A stretch of DNA of 64,000 nt from Fodinibius salicampi (GTDB lineage: Bacteria > Bacteroidota > Rhodothermia > Balneolales > Balneolaceae), in contig NZ_BAABRS010000001.1 of assembly GCF_039545095.1 (NCBI RefSeq), positions 682,001 through 746,000 on the forward strand. The letters are read 5' to 3'. This document shows positions 35,926-46,900 of this stretch, in pieces; the stretch's first letter is position 1; each line of letters starts with the position of its first letter. The notes beneath the pieces are model-generated. The model made no database searches. It was not told the DNA's origin and saw only the letters and a program-made list of their open reading frames with translations. A program made the translations under genes and the position numbers.

Positions 35926-36606
35926 GTGAAAAAAAAGAAGTATATTGCTATTGGAGATGTACATGGTTGCGCAGAATCACTTAAGGCTTTAATAGAAAAG
36001 TTGGATGATTTTGGTAACCGTTCTTTTGTGTTTTTGGGAGACTATATAGATCGGGGGCCAAGCTCACGCGAAGTCGTTGACTATCTGCTTGATTTTAAGG
36101 AAGAGGCAGATTGTATCTTTTTGAGAGGTAATCATGAGCAGATGATGCTCGATGCCATTGATGAGGGGGATACGAGTTTATGGATTATGAATGGAGGAAG
36201 AGAAACTATTGATTCGTATGAACGAGATGGAAAGCGCTTTAAGCTTTCAAAGGCCCATCGAAAGTTTTATGAGCAGACAAAATTTTATTACGAGACGGAC
36301 GATTACTTCTTTGTGCATGCAGGGCTTTCGCCCGACAAAACTATTGCAGAATCCCTCAATGACGAGCAAGAAATCGATAAATTCTTGTGGGAGCGTTCTC
36401 ATCTCAATTCCATGGATAAGCCTTGGGAAAAGACCGTGATCTTTGGTCATACTCCCCGACCCGAACCCGTACAGGATTCCAAAATGATTGGTATAGACAC
36501 CGGTTGTGTGTACCAACGCGTTGGATATGGCAAGCTGACCGCAGTAAAACTGCCGGAAAAGGAATTTATTCAGCAGGAATGTATAGATGAAAAGTACTTA
36601 AACTAA
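35926..36606 (+). CDS. Serine/threonine-type metallophosphatase (PrpA/ApaH-like)
   Basis: 226 residues, start GTG 35926. The two-metal phosphatase signature is complete: IGDVHGC (about residue 8-14), LGDYIDRGP (about 37-45), LRGNHEQ (about 68-74), FVHAGLSP and IFGHTPRP. Length and the order fit the PrpA/PrpB type of bacterial protein phosphatases and the symmetric ApaH. Substrate not decidable. Cytoplasmic, co-transcribed with nusB. Confidence 0.92.
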   Translation: MKKKKYIAIGDVHGCAESLKALIEKLDDFGNRSFVFLGDYIDRGPSSREVVDYLLDFKEEADCIFLRGNHEQMMLDAIDEGDTSLWIMNGGRETIDSYERDGKRFKLSKAHRKFYEQTKFYYETDDYFFVHAGLSPDKTIAESLNDEQEIDKFLWERSHLNSMDKPWEKTVIFGHTPRPEPVQDSKMIGIDTGCVYQRVGYGKLTAVKLPEKEFIQQECIDEKYLN

Positions 36607-36628
36607 TTTTCATAACTAATTTATTTAC

Positions 36629-37723
36629 ATGAGCTTACGATGTGGAATTGTAGGACTACCTAATGTGGGTAAGTCCACACTTTTTAATGCCCTTAGCGAT
36701 GCGGGAGCTGACGCCGCTAATTTTCCTTTTTGTACTATTGACCCAAATATTGGAGTTGTTCCCGTACCGGATAAACGATTGGATAACCTTTATGAGATTG
36801 TCGGATCAGAGGAAAAGATCCCGACCAGTGTTGAATTCGTAGATATCGCTGGATTGGTAAAAGGGGCCTCTGAAGGAAAGGGGAAGGGCAATGCTTTTCT
36901 TTCTCATATCCGGGAAGTGGATTTGATTGTTCATGTTGTCCGCTGTTTTGATGATGAAAATGTGATTCACGTGGAAGGCGATGTCAATCCGACGCGTGAT
37001 GTGCATATCATTGAAGATGAACTTATATTGAAAGACCTCGAATCCGTTGAGAAACGCCTCGAGAGTCTAAAACGGGATGCAAAAAGCGGCGAGAAAGAAG
37101 ATCTGAAGCGCATGGAAGTAGTGCAACGCCTAAAGGAACATCTCGAAAATGGAAATGCAGCACGGACCTTTGATGCCAAAGAAGAGGAGCAGCAAGCCTA
37201 CAGGGAGCTTTTTTTGTTATCCGATAAACCGGTTTTATATGCCTGTAACGTATCAGAAGACGACTTGGATAGCGGAAATCAATGGGTTGATGAGGTCCAG
37301 GAAATCGCTGATCGCTTTAATGACGAGGTGGTTACTTTTTGTGCTAAAATTGAAGAAGAAATTGCTGAACTTGATGAAGATGAAAAACAGGCCTTTCTTG
37401 AAGAACTAGGAGTGGAAAGCGGGGGACTTGAGCGGCTGATTCGTGCTGCTTATAAAGAATTGGGACTTATTACCTACTTTACCACTGGGCCTAAAGAAAC
37501 TCGTGCCTGGACTGTCAGAAAAGGGGCAAAAGCTCCGGAAGCTGCAGGAGTGATCCATAGCGACTTCGAGCGAGGATTTATTCGTGCTGAAACAGTCAGT
37601 TACAAAAAATATAAGGAACTGGGTTCTGAAAAGGCCGTCAAAAATGCCGGTGAGATGCGTCAGGAAGGCAAGGATTATGTGGTACAGGATGGGGATGTAA
37701 TGCTCTTCCGTTTTAATGTATAA
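36629..37723 (+). CDS. ychF: Redox-regulated ATPase YchF (Obg-family)
   Basis: 364 residues, the usual length. G1 GLPNVGKSTLFNAL (about residue 8-21), switch NFPFCTIDPNIG, G3 DIAGLVKGASEGKGKGNAFL, and the altered G4 (NVSED) that makes YchF prefer ATP. The C-terminal TGS domain ends in VQDGDVMLFRFNV. It binds the ribosome and is linked to the oxidative stress response. Follows the phosphatase by 22 bp. Confidence 0.97.
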   Translation: MSLRCGIVGLPNVGKSTLFNALSDAGADAANFPFCTIDPNIGVVPVPDKRLDNLYEIVGSEEKIPTSVEFVDIAGLVKGASEGKGKGNAFLSHIREVDLIVHVVRCFDDENVIHVEGDVNPTRDVHIIEDELILKDLESVEKRLESLKRDAKSGEKEDLKRMEVVQRLKEHLENGNAARTFDAKEEEQQAYRELFLLSDKPVLYACNVSEDDLDSGNQWVDEVQEIADRFNDEVVTFCAKIEEEIAELDEDEKQAFLEELGVESGGLERLIRAAYKELGLITYFTTGPKETRAWTVRKGAKAPEAAGVIHSDFERGFIRAETVSYKKYKELGSEKAVKNAGEMRQEGKDYVVQDGDVMLFRFNV

Positions 37724-37841
37724 ATATAAATATTTTCATTGTATACGTTTTATCCAGGGGAAGGCTTGTCTGGGGAACTCCTGTTTTTAATAGTAGCTAT
37801 GGCCTATGGTTATTACTTTGGACAACCGGGATGGTATTTTT

Positions 37842-38447
37842 TTAATTTAGTTGGTAATCATTAATACTGGTCTCTGACGAATCTTCTGCCGCAAAGCTGA
37901 CGCTATCCGCCGGAACATTAGCGGGGTCAATACGATCGGGAACCATCCAGGCTTCAGGATATCCTTTTTTTACCAACCGGGTAAACCCTATTGCTTTGGA
38001 GCGGCTTTGAAAGTCCCCCACATGTACCCTGTAATAGGGCTGCTTGAAAAAGACGTAGGTCGGAGCCTGGTATTGCGGAACTTCTTCCTGCACCCAATCC
38101 TCAAATTCGGTCGCAACGGAATCTGCTGTTTCTACATTTCGGGTAGAAATGAGCTGAACACGAAATCCTTGATAGGGATTACTTATTGCTGAATCCTCTG
38201 GATTTTGAGTAAAGATCGGAGGAATTTCCAGTTCTTCATTGGTTTCATTGATGTCAGCAAGGGAACTCCTGTGTTGGGTTAACAATCGCTCCAACGCTTC
38301 CATATCCTCTTCAGTAGAAACTTCCTCATCTTCTAAATCAGGTCCGCCGGAATCATTCCCGGACGGTCGCATGGTAGAACAGGAAGTTAGAAGGACCATA
38401 AAAGCAATTGCAATGGTTAAGTATAAGTAGCCTGAAAAAGTTTTCAT
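37842..38447 (-). CDS. SPOR-domain lipoprotein
   Basis: 201 residues. Lipoprotein signal ending VLLTSCS (Cys23). Residues about 95-175 form a SPOR domain (GFRVQLISTRNVETADSVAT, then YYRVHVGDFQSRSKAIGFTR), which binds peptidoglycan stripped of stem peptides at the division site. A low-complexity acidic linker lies between. Its start is 4 bp from the end of the upstream half-ALDH gene, so it is translated from the same transcript although its function is different. Confidence 0.9.
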   Translation of the reverse strand: MKTFSGYLYLTIAIAFMVLLTSCSTMRPSGNDSGGPDLEDEEVSTEEDMEALERLLTQHRSSLADINETNEELEIPPIFTQNPEDSAISNPYQGFRVQLISTRNVETADSVATEFEDWVQEEVPQYQAPTYVFFKQPYYRVHVGDFQSRSKAIGFTRLVKKGYPEAWMVPDRIDPANVPADSVSFAAEDSSETSINDYQLN

Positions 38448-38451
38448 ATGA

Positions 38452-39321
38452 TCAGTATCCTACCGGATGCCAGGTTGTTTTGGTTTCTTGGAATTCAGTG
38501 ATAAAATAGGGGGATTGTGTTTCTTTATCCTGCCAGTTTTCAACGGGTTTTCTTACAATATGTTTTAAATTTAAAGCCCCGTTCTCGTCAATTTGTTTCC
38601 GCTGATCCTGATCAATATCAGGATCGGTATAAAAGAAAGCATTAACATCCATATGGGTCGTCATATGTTCAAGTAATTCTTCCCGGAAACCTGTTAAAAT
38701 ATTCACAACACCACCGGGTACATCTGAAGAGTTTAATACTTCAGCAAAGCTTACAGCACAGAGTGGATATTGTTCTGAAGCTAAAACTACACAGGTATTT
38801 CCACCTACAATTACAGGAGTAATCACAGAAATTAGTCCCAGTAGTGGTTGTTCTTCTGGTGCCCAGACATTAACCACACCGGTAGGCTCGGGCATTGAAA
38901 AGTTAAAGTGTGAACTGGCGACAGGATTTATAGTTCCGAATACCTGCTGATATTTATCTGCCCAGCCGGCGTAATAAATTAGCCGGTCAATAGAGTCATT
39001 AACTTCGGCCTTTGCGCCCTTGCTTTTATAGCCGATGGTTTCCAATTCCTCAATAAATTGAGCCTTACGTGTTTCGAGCATTTCTGCAATACGGTAGAGA
39101 ATTTGTCCGCGGTTATAAGCGGTTCGGTTGCTCCAGCCTTCTACGGTCGATCGAGCGGCTACAACAGCATCGCGAACATCTTTACGCGAGCACTGGCAGG
39201 CATTGGCCAGAATATTGCCATTGCCGTCATAGACTTTATAGTAGCGCCCCGACTCGGTACGGGGAAAATTACCGCCTATGTAGGTTTTATATGTTTTCAA
39301 TACTTCAATTCTATTTGACAT
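38452..39321 (-). CDS. Half-length, catalytically dead aldehyde dehydrogenase (ALDH16 second domain)
   Basis: 289 residues, about 60 percent of a normal ALDH. It has the ALDH N-terminal fold (KTYIGGNFPRTESGRYYKVY, RKDVRDAVVAARSTVEGWSN, NRGQILYRIAEMLETRKAQF) but the Rossmann segment reads GVVNVWAPEEQPLLGLISVI and the protein ends before the catalytic Cys region, with ETKTTWHPVGY. This layout, with an incomplete second ALDH unit lacking Cys and Glu, closely matches the C-terminal domain of ALDH16 (human ALDH16A1 and bacterial homologues). Here it is a separate gene, 40 bp after the full ALDH, next to deoC. Role is probably structural, as dimer or substrate-channel partner. Confidence 0.85.
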   Translation of the reverse strand: MSNRIEVLKTYKTYIGGNFPRTESGRYYKVYDGNGNILANACQCSRKDVRDAVVAARSTVEGWSNRTAYNRGQILYRIAEMLETRKAQFIEELETIGYKSKGAKAEVNDSIDRLIYYAGWADKYQQVFGTINPVASSHFNFSMPEPTGVVNVWAPEEQPLLGLISVITPVIVGGNTCVVLASEQYPLCAVSFAEVLNSSDVPGGVVNILTGFREELLEHMTTHMDVNAFFYTDPDIDQDQRKQIDENGALNLKHIVRKPVENWQDKETQSPYFITEFQETKTTWHPVGY

Positions 39322-39361
39322 AATACGACTTATTTAATCTGGACTTTGGCAACCAATACCA

Positions 39362-40885
39362 TCAGTTTTCTAGTTTTACATATGGGTACAATCCTTGCAG
39401 GCCACCTTCACGACCTTTGCCGCTTTCTTTATAACCACCGAAAGGTGAAGTCGGATCAAAATGATTATAGGTATTCGCCCAAACCACACCATTGCGAATC
39501 TTACTTCCCACTTTAAAAATTTTGGAACCTTTATCAGTCCATACTCCACCAGCTAATCCATAGGCAGTATTATTCGCTTTTTCAATACCTTCCTCAGCTG
39601 TTCTAAATGTTTGGATAGTTAATACGGGACCGAATATTTCTTCACGAACTATTCGGCTCGATTGACTCACATTTGTAAAGAGGGTAGGGCGACAAAAATA
39701 TCCCTGTTCCGGAAGCGTACAAGAACTCTGATACATCTCGGCCCCTTCATTTACTCCCAGTTCAAGGTATTCATTAATTTTGTTGTACTGCTGCTCGGAG
39801 TTAATAGCCCCGATATCTGTATTTTTGTCCAATGGATCCCCTACAATCAGTGTTTCCATTCGGTCACGAAGCTTTTGGATAATCCGGTCAGCGATTCCTT
39901 CCTGAACCAGCAACCGCGAACCTGCGCAACAAACATGTCCCTGGTTGAAGAAGATAGCGTTGATGATTCCCTCCACGGCTTGGTCGACAGGGGCATCTTC
40001 AAAAATGATATTAGGACCTTTGCCACCCAGTTCCAGCGTATATTTTTTATCAGTGCCGGCCAATGATTTCATAATAATTTTTCCAACTTCCGTTGATCCG
40101 GTAAAGGCAATTTTATCAACATCCTCATGGTTCACTATCAACGAGCCGGTTTGTCCGGTACCGGTAACGATATTGACAACGCCTTCCGGAAGTCCGGCAT
40201 CCCGGCAAAGTTCAGCAAATTTCAATGCGGTCAGGGAGGTGGTTTCAGCGGGTTTTAGTACTACGGTGTTACCTGTGGCAAGGGCGGGAGCCACCTTCCA
40301 GGCCAGCATCAGCAAGGGAAAGTTCCAGGGAATAATTTGTCCAGCTACTCCCAGAGAATGTGCTTTTTTCCCGGGAAAAGCGTAGTCAAGTTTGTCGGCC
40401 CATCCGGCATAGTAGAAGAAATGAGCTGCTGCCAGGGGGATGTCCACGTCCCGGGATTCACGAATCGGCTTGCCGCCGTCCAATGATTCAATGATAGCAA
40501 ATTCACGGGCACGTTCCTGAATCAACCGGGCCAGGCGAAAAACGTATTTTCCTCTTTCAGAGGCGTCAATCTTGGACCAAATTTTGGTATAGGCCTTGCG
40601 GGCAGATTTAACAGCCTTATCTACATCCTGCTGGGTCCCTTCCGCTATAGAGGAGAGTTCTTCTTCTGTAGCAGGGTTAATGGAAGGCAAGTACCGCCCC
40701 TTCACTGGCTCCTGGAAAGTACCATCGATAAAATGTCCGTATTGGTCATCTATTTTAGCATGATCAGTACTTTGGGGAGCATCATCGTAGGTCCAGACAT
40801 CTTTGAAATTTAGCTTCGATGTTGGAGAACTCGGCTTAAACGTCTCCTCCTCAACCTGTTCAGCAGTTTCTTGTTCTTCAGCCAT
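39362..40885 (-). CDS. Aldehyde dehydrogenase, probable catalytic half of a split ALDH16
   Basis: 507 residues. Oxidises an aldehyde with NAD(P)+. Catalytic residues are present: the Glu segment LELGGKGPNIIFEDA (about residue 284), and Cys in NQGHVCCAGSR (about 316). Cofactor fold motif IIPWNFPLLMLAWKVAPALA and FTGSTEVGKII are intact, and the C-terminal FGGYKESGKGREGG is typical. A 50-residue polar N-terminal extension precedes the ALDH core. Located between deoC and the half-length ALDH; acetaldehyde from DeoC is the likely substrate. Together with the half ALDH (796 residues in total) it has the size of fused ALDH16 (about 780-800). Confidence 0.93.
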   Translation of the reverse strand: MAEEQETAEQVEEETFKPSSPTSKLNFKDVWTYDDAPQSTDHAKIDDQYGHFIDGTFQEPVKGRYLPSINPATEEELSSIAEGTQQDVDKAVKSARKAYTKIWSKIDASERGKYVFRLARLIQERAREFAIIESLDGGKPIRESRDVDIPLAAAHFFYYAGWADKLDYAFPGKKAHSLGVAGQIIPWNFPLLMLAWKVAPALATGNTVVLKPAETTSLTALKFAELCRDAGLPEGVVNIVTGTGQTGSLIVNHEDVDKIAFTGSTEVGKIIMKSLAGTDKKYTLELGGKGPNIIFEDAPVDQAVEGIINAIFFNQGHVCCAGSRLLVQEGIADRIIQKLRDRMETLIVGDPLDKNTDIGAINSEQQYNKINEYLELGVNEGAEMYQSSCTLPEQGYFCRPTLFTNVSQSSRIVREEIFGPVLTIQTFRTAEEGIEKANNTAYGLAGGVWTDKGSKIFKVGSKIRNGVVWANTYNHFDPTSPFGGYKESGKGREGGLQGLYPYVKLEN

Positions 40886-40992
40886 TTCTAAAAAGGGTTA
40901 TTGAAAGTTGACTATAAAACTATTTTTGATTGTTAACTAAGTGTGTCTGGCATCATTAATTTATTTTTTATTGAGTTAACCAGATGCAAAAG

Positions 40993-41886
40993 TTAATCAT
41001 TTGAAAAGTAAAGTTCGCTTTGGTAAACGCCGGTACTCTGTTTAACAATCTGCAGTAACAGATCATTTGCCAGCGAGCTGGCTCCAAACCGAAAATATTC
41101 GGGAGTCAGCCAGTCAGCTCCCAGCGTTTCCTTAACCAATACCAGGTATTGAAGTGCCTGCTTGGCTTTGCGGATTCCTCCCGCTGGTTTCATTCCCACC
41201 ATTCGATCAGTTTCGTAGTAGTAATCCCGTATCGCCTCCAGCATAACCAGTGTAACTGGTTGCGTTGCTGCCGGTTGGACTTTTCCGGTAGATGTTTTAA
41301 TAAAATCTGCCCCGGCCTCCATGGCAAGGTCACTTGCCTTGCGTATATTTTCAAACGTTTGGAGCTCTCCTGTTTCCAATATCACTTTCAAGTGAGCTTC
41401 TCCGGCAGCTTCTTTTACGGCCGCAATTTCTTCAAATACATAATCATAATTACCTCTCAGGAATTCACCCCGCGAAATAACCATGTCCACTTCATCGGCA
41501 CCGTTTTCCACAACCTGACGGGTTTCCTCAATTTTTGCTTCAAAAGTAGCCATTCCGCTGGGGAAGGCTGTAGCAACACTGGCAACATTTATGTCGGTTC
41601 CGCGCAGAGCTTTATAGGCGGTCTTAACCATACTTGGATAAACGCAAACGGCTGCAACGGTGGGCAGGTCAGGCATTTCGGCATGGGGCTCTTTTGCTTT
41701 TTGACAAAGTTGAATGACCTTGCCCGGTGTATCCATCCCTTCCAGAGTGGTTAAGTCAACCATGCTTAAAGCCATCTTGAGCGCCTGTACCTTTGATTCT
41801 TTTTTTATGCTTCTGCTGTTCAGGCGGCTCACGCGTTCTTTTACCCCCACTTCGTCAATGGGTACAGTCTGATTAAAATCCTGCAT
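40993..41886 (-). CDS. deoC: Deoxyribose-phosphate aldolase
   Basis: 297 residues. Splits 2-deoxyribose-5-phosphate into glyceraldehyde-3-phosphate and acetaldehyde. TIM barrel with the Schiff-base lysine in DFIKTSTGK (about residue 203) and the activating lysine in GMKPAGGIRKAKQ; EVDMVISRGEFLRG is also conserved. Slightly longer N-terminus than E. coli DeoC (259). First gene of the minus-strand set deoC, ALDH, half-ALDH, SPOR; the acetaldehyde it makes is probably oxidised by the following enzyme. Confidence 0.96.
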   Translation of the reverse strand: MQDFNQTVPIDEVGVKERVSRLNSRSIKKESKVQALKMALSMVDLTTLEGMDTPGKVIQLCQKAKEPHAEMPDLPTVAAVCVYPSMVKTAYKALRGTDINVASVATAFPSGMATFEAKIEETRQVVENGADEVDMVISRGEFLRGNYDYVFEEIAAVKEAAGEAHLKVILETGELQTFENIRKASDLAMEAGADFIKTSTGKVQPAATQPVTLVMLEAIRDYYYETDRMVGMKPAGGIRKAKQALQYLVLVKETLGADWLTPEYFRFGASSLANDLLLQIVKQSTGVYQSELYFSND

Positions 41887-42185
41887 TTATTATTCAAGTT
41901 ATTTTAAGAATAAAACATCATAGCCGATAAATAAATCAATACAGTGAAGGTAACAATTAGTTTTAAATGTCCCCAAGTATAATGTCTGCTTTAAGTTACT
42001 ATTAAGTACTATTGCCTAAAGGTATTTTAATTTTTTTATACCCTTATTTTATATTAATTTTTAAAAGATTAATATTTTCTAACATTTTTATTCGGCTAAA
42101 AAGGGATCAAATTATTACTTAGGGTATAAAAGGCATATAGTTAGAAGGCTCAGTTAAAAAAGGTATAACTAATTACAGGTTGGCT
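41887..42185. other. Divergent AT-rich promoter interval
   Basis: 299 bp between the divergent deoC and kinase genes, no gene. Very AT-rich, with TATAAAAGG-like tracts near 42124-42131 that could be promoter elements for the kinase. No operator or terminator is clear. Confidence 0.5.
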
Positions 42186-43946
42186 ATGCAACAACATCGT
42201 ATATTGCTGGTGGATGACAACGAGGCTATCCATGAGGATATTGAAACTATTTTAAAAGGTTTCCAAAAGGACAGGGAATTCAAGGATATTGAAGATCGGC
42301 TTTTTGGTTCCTCATCTGAAGAGAATGAAGATGTTGAAGTAAGTTATGCCATAGACCATGCCTATCAAGGCCAGGAAGCCATTGAAATGGTCGAAGAAGC
42401 AAAGAAAGAAGGAGATCCTTATTCACTTACATTCATGGACGTACGCATGCCGCCGGGAATGGATGGGATACAAGCCATTAAAAATATTTGGGATATTAAT
42501 CCATATACGGAAGTAGTCATTTGCACGGCTTACTCCGATTATTCATGGGATGAAATTGTTCAAACCTTGGGTAATACAGACAAGTTCCTGTTCATGAGAA
42601 AACCTTTTGACTCGACAGCCCTAAAGCAAACGGCTATGTCGTTGACCGCTAAAAATCAGCTTCAGCAGGAAACCCTAAGGCATACCCAACGACTTGAGCA
42701 AAAAGTTGCAGAGCGCACGGCCGAGCTCAATAAGTTGGTCAAGGATTATAAAAAAATGAAAGATAAAGCCGAGGAAGTATCGGCTGCCAAAAGTATTTTC
42801 CTTGCAAATATGAGCCATGAGATACGTACACCTATGAATGGAGTTATAGGGATGAATGACCTGTTGCTTGATACGGACTTAACCGAGGAACAGCGCGAGC
42901 TCTCCCAAATGGTTAAAAGGAGTGCGCAATCATTATTGCGGGTAATCAATGATATCCTGGACTTTTCAAAGATTGAGGCCGGGAAAATGGAAATTGAGTC
43001 CATTCCTTTTGAAGTTAAAGAACTGGTTAAAGAAACCGTTCAGTTGGTATCATTTGCTGTAGATGGTAAAAAGGAGTTAAGGATAGAGCATCTTATCGAT
43101 GATAAAGTGCCCGAAGAGCTTGTTGGGGACCCCACCCGTATAAAACAGATTCTGGTAAATTATGGAAGCAATGCCGTCAAATTCACGGATGAAGGAGAAA
43201 TAATATTTAATGTGGAATGCCTTGAAGCTGAGGATGACAAATTCCTGATTGAATTTTCCGTTCAGGATACCGGGGAGGGGATCCCACAGGAAAGACAAGA
43301 AAAGCTTTTCGATTCATTTACCCAGGGAGATTCTTCAACAACCCGAAAATTTGGCGGTACTGGATTGGGTTTAGCAATCTGTCGTCAACTGGCTGAGTTG
43401 ATGGCTGGAGAGGTAGGGGTAAGTAGTACAGTTGGAAAAGGGGCTACGTTTTGGTGCCGTATCCCCTTGAGAGAGTATAAGGGTGAAGAAAAAGATCAAG
43501 CTGATGAGCAGGAAACTGTACAGGATACTGCCATCCAGTCCAAACCCAGTCAATTTAAAATATTGGTAGCTGAGGATAACAAGGTCAATCAGATTGTTAC
43601 TCAGAAAATCCTCGAAAGGGAAGGATATGAAGTTAATATTGTAGAAACAGGTACAGAGGCGGTAAAGGCTGTTGAAGAAAATGACTATGACTGTGTATTA
43701 ATGGATATACAGATGCCTGAAATGGATGGCTATGAAGCAGCGTCTTTAATCAGGGAAACAGAAAAGGTAAGCAACGAATATATTCCAATCATTGCATTAT
43801 CCGCTGCGATCACTGAAGAAGATCGTCAGAGATCTCAGGAAGTGGGGATGAATGCTTATGTGGGGAAACCGGTGGAAAGGGAAGATCTTTTGGAAGCGAT
43901 AAGAGAGGTGGTTGGTGCGAATGTTGATGTCTCTGATAATACGTAG
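42186..43946 (+). CDS. Hybrid sensor histidine kinase with receiver domains at both ends
   Basis: 586 residues from ATG 42186. Order: receiver domain 1 (about 1-155, [18 protein letters not shown], phospho-Asp in [14 protein letters not shown], Lys in MRKPFD) with an insertion of about 35 residues after the first acidic pair; coiled coil; HisKA with the phospho-His in [20 protein letters not shown] (about 213); HATPase ([28 protein letters not shown]); receiver domain 2 (about 455-575, [34 protein letters not shown]). No membrane segment, so cytoplasmic. Followed closely by two more kinases, the first 17 bp on. Confidence 0.95.
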   Translation: MQQHRILLVDDNEAIHEDIETILKGFQKDREFKDIEDRLFGSSSEENEDVEVSYAIDHAYQGQEAIEMVEEAKKEGDPYSLTFMDVRMPPGMDGIQAIKNIWDINPYTEVVICTAYSDYSWDEIVQTLGNTDKFLFMRKPFDSTALKQTAMSLTAKNQLQQETLRHTQRLEQKVAERTAELNKLVKDYKKMKDKAEEVSAAKSIFLANMSHEIRTPMNGVIGMNDLLLDTDLTEEQRELSQMVKRSAQSLLRVINDILDFSKIEAGKMEIESIPFEVKELVKETVQLVSFAVDGKKELRIEHLIDDKVPEELVGDPTRIKQILVNYGSNAVKFTDEGEIIFNVECLEAEDDKFLIEFSVQDTGEGIPQERQEKLFDSFTQGDSSTTRKFGGTGLGLAICRQLAELMAGEVGVSSTVGKGATFWCRIPLREYKGEEKDQADEQETVQDTAIQSKPSQFKILVAEDNKVNQIVTQKILEREGYEVNIVETGTEAVKAVEENDYDCVLMDIQMPEMDGYEAASLIRETEKVSNEYIPIIALSAAITEEDRQRSQEVGMNAYVGKPVEREDLLEAIREVVGANVDVSDNT

Positions 43947-43963
43947 GTTTAGTCCGCAACTAT

Positions 43964-46900
43964 ATGCATAAACATTTACTAAAAAGGGGACTTGTAAATA
44001 GTTGGGGAGTCAGTATCATTTGTTTATTGATACTATTAGTGCTCTTTCAGGCGGAGGAGACTTTTGCACAGGATCGAAATATCGAGTTTAATCACCTGAC
44101 CCAACAGGACGGGCTTTCGCAAAGTACGGGCCAGGTAATCTATCAGGATAGCGATGGATTTATGTGGTTTGGCACCAACGATGGCCTAAATCGGTATAAT
44201 GGCTATCAAATGACGGTGTTTAAGCATGACCCCGAAGATTCCACCACCATTAGTAGTAATAATGTAAGTGAAATTTATGAAGATAATGAGGGGGTGCTGT
44301 GGGTGGGGACCTCAGGCGGGGGACTTAATAAGTTTGATAAAGAAACGCAGCAATTTTCGCATTACCGGGTTAATTACGAAAACCGGGAAGAGAGTATAAG
44401 TGATTATTCGATCACGAGTATCGTCGAAAGAGAAAACGGCGAATTCTGGATAGGAACCTATAATGGATTGAATCGTTTTGACCGGGACAGTGAGGAGTTC
44501 TTCCACTTCTATACAGATCCTGATGATCCTGAAAGCTTAAGTAATAGTTATATCAACTGCGTGTATGAAGATTCGCAGGAGAATTTGTGGATAGGAACCA
44601 ATGAAGGACTCAACCTATGGAATTCAGAAACGGAAACTTTCAAAGTTTTCAAACATGATCCGGCAGATCCATCCAGTATTAGCGGGAATCGCGTAATGCA
44701 GGTCTATGAGGATGACGGAGGCACTCTTTGGGTGGGGACAGGTAGTGGATTGAATAAGTTCAATCGGCAAACAGAGGCCTTCCAATCGTATATCCATGAG
44801 GATGATGATCCCTATAGTATTAGTGGAAATACTATTTACTCAATTTTGGAAGACAGCAGGGGCGTCTTGTGGGTTGGCACCGAAAATAATGGATTAAATC
44901 AATTTGACCGGAATACAGGTCGATTTTACCATTACCAGAGCAATCTGGATAACCCCAATAGCATTTCTGACGATGCAATTTATTCATTATATGAGAATAA
45001 TGATCAGATTTTATGGATAGGTACATATTCCGGGGGAATTAATTTTTTAGACCGAAAAAATCCAAAGTTTGAGCATTACAAATACGAATCGTTCAGTGAC
45101 TACCCCTTAAGTAATAATTCGGTTACCTCTTTTCTAAAAGATAGCAGGGGTAATATGTGGGTGGGAACCGATGGAGGGGGATTAAATCTTTTTGATCAGA
45201 AAACCGGCCGGTTTTATCCCATCAGGCATAATCCCAATAATAGCAACAGCCTTGCCAGCGATATAGTATTAGCTCTGCTCGAAGATCATAATCAAAATAT
45301 ATGGATTGGATATTATAATGGCGGCATCAGTAGATTTAATGTGGCCGATAGTACTTTTGAGCATTATAAACATGATCCTGAGGATGCAAATAGTCTTTGC
45401 CATAACGATGTTTTTGCTCTTTATGAAGATAAAGAACACAATATATGGGTCGGCACAAACGGAGGTGGAGTTTGTAAACTTAATCCTGAAACCGGGAATT
45501 TTACCCAATATTCACAGGAGGAAGGAACGATTAGGGATATCTCTATTGATCCCCAGGATAGAGTCTGGATGGGAACGTATGGAGGAGGACTGAAACTACT
45601 CAATAGAGAACAGAATTCGATTTGGAATTTTTATGAAGGGGATCAAGGGTTAACGAGTAATATTGTACTGACTATTCATGTAGATCAGAAAGATAGATTT
45701 TGGATTGGTACTAAAGAAGGAGGCCTCCATCATTTTGTTTTTGATTGGGATCACCATGAATTTACAAGCTTCAGTGTGGATGAGGGCTTGCCCAACAATC
45801 AGGTGAAAGGCATATTAGAGGACGACTCCGGGAACTTGTGGCTCAGCACAAATAACGGTATTTCAAAGTTTAACCCCAGTGATACCACCTTCACAAACTT
45901 TCATCTGGAAGACGGGTTACAGGGACAAGAGTTTAATGACCTTTCGTATTATAAAGATAATGAAGGATATATGTATTTCGGGGGCAATAACGGGTTCAAT
46001 CGATTTCATCCCGACAGTGTTCGAATAGATTCCTTTGTGCATCCGTTGGTCTTAACGGATTTTAAAATTTTTAATGAGTCTGTGACCATCGGGGAAGATT
46101 CGCCTCTTCAAAAAAATATTAATCATGCAGATCAGATAAAACTTTCCCATACAGCTTCGATTTTCTCTTTTGAATTCGCTTCCCTGAATTATAATACCAT
46201 CAAGGGAGATACTTATGCTTATATGCTTGAAGGGTTTGACTCCGACTGGAACCAAGTAGGGGAAGATCGATCAGCCACCTATACAAACATTGATCCCGGT
46301 GAATATACCTTTAGAGTTAAGTCGGCAAACAGTGATGGGATATGGAATACAGAAGAAGCCTCGATCAAGCTGGTCATAACGCCTCCTTTTTGGCGGACTA
46401 CCTGGTTTTACTTGTTATCTGCCTTATTTGTATCTGGATTAATCTTTGGCGGATATCGTTACCGGATGCGCATTGTTAGAAGGCAAAATAAACTACTTGC
46501 CCGAAAAGTGGCGGAGCGAACCAGTCAGTTAGATCAGAAAAACAAAGAGCTTCAGGAGACCCTGGAAGATTTAAGCAGCATGCGAAGTGAGCTTATAAAG
46601 AAGGCTCACAAGGCGGGGATGGCGGATCTGGCAACAGGGGTACTGCATAATGTTGGTAATATTTTAAATAGCGTGAATACGTCAAGCGATGTGATTCACG
46701 AAACGATTCATCGGTCCAAGATAAATAACTTTAAGAAGGCGAATCAATTGCTGAAGGATAAAAAAGACAATTTTGAAGATTTTCTTTTAAATGATCCGAG
46801 AGGGAAGGATCTAATTCAATATTACTTGAAGCTTGAAGAACCGCTTGATAAAGAATATGAGAAGATTAAAGAACAGGCTAAAAGACTTAAGGACAAGGTC

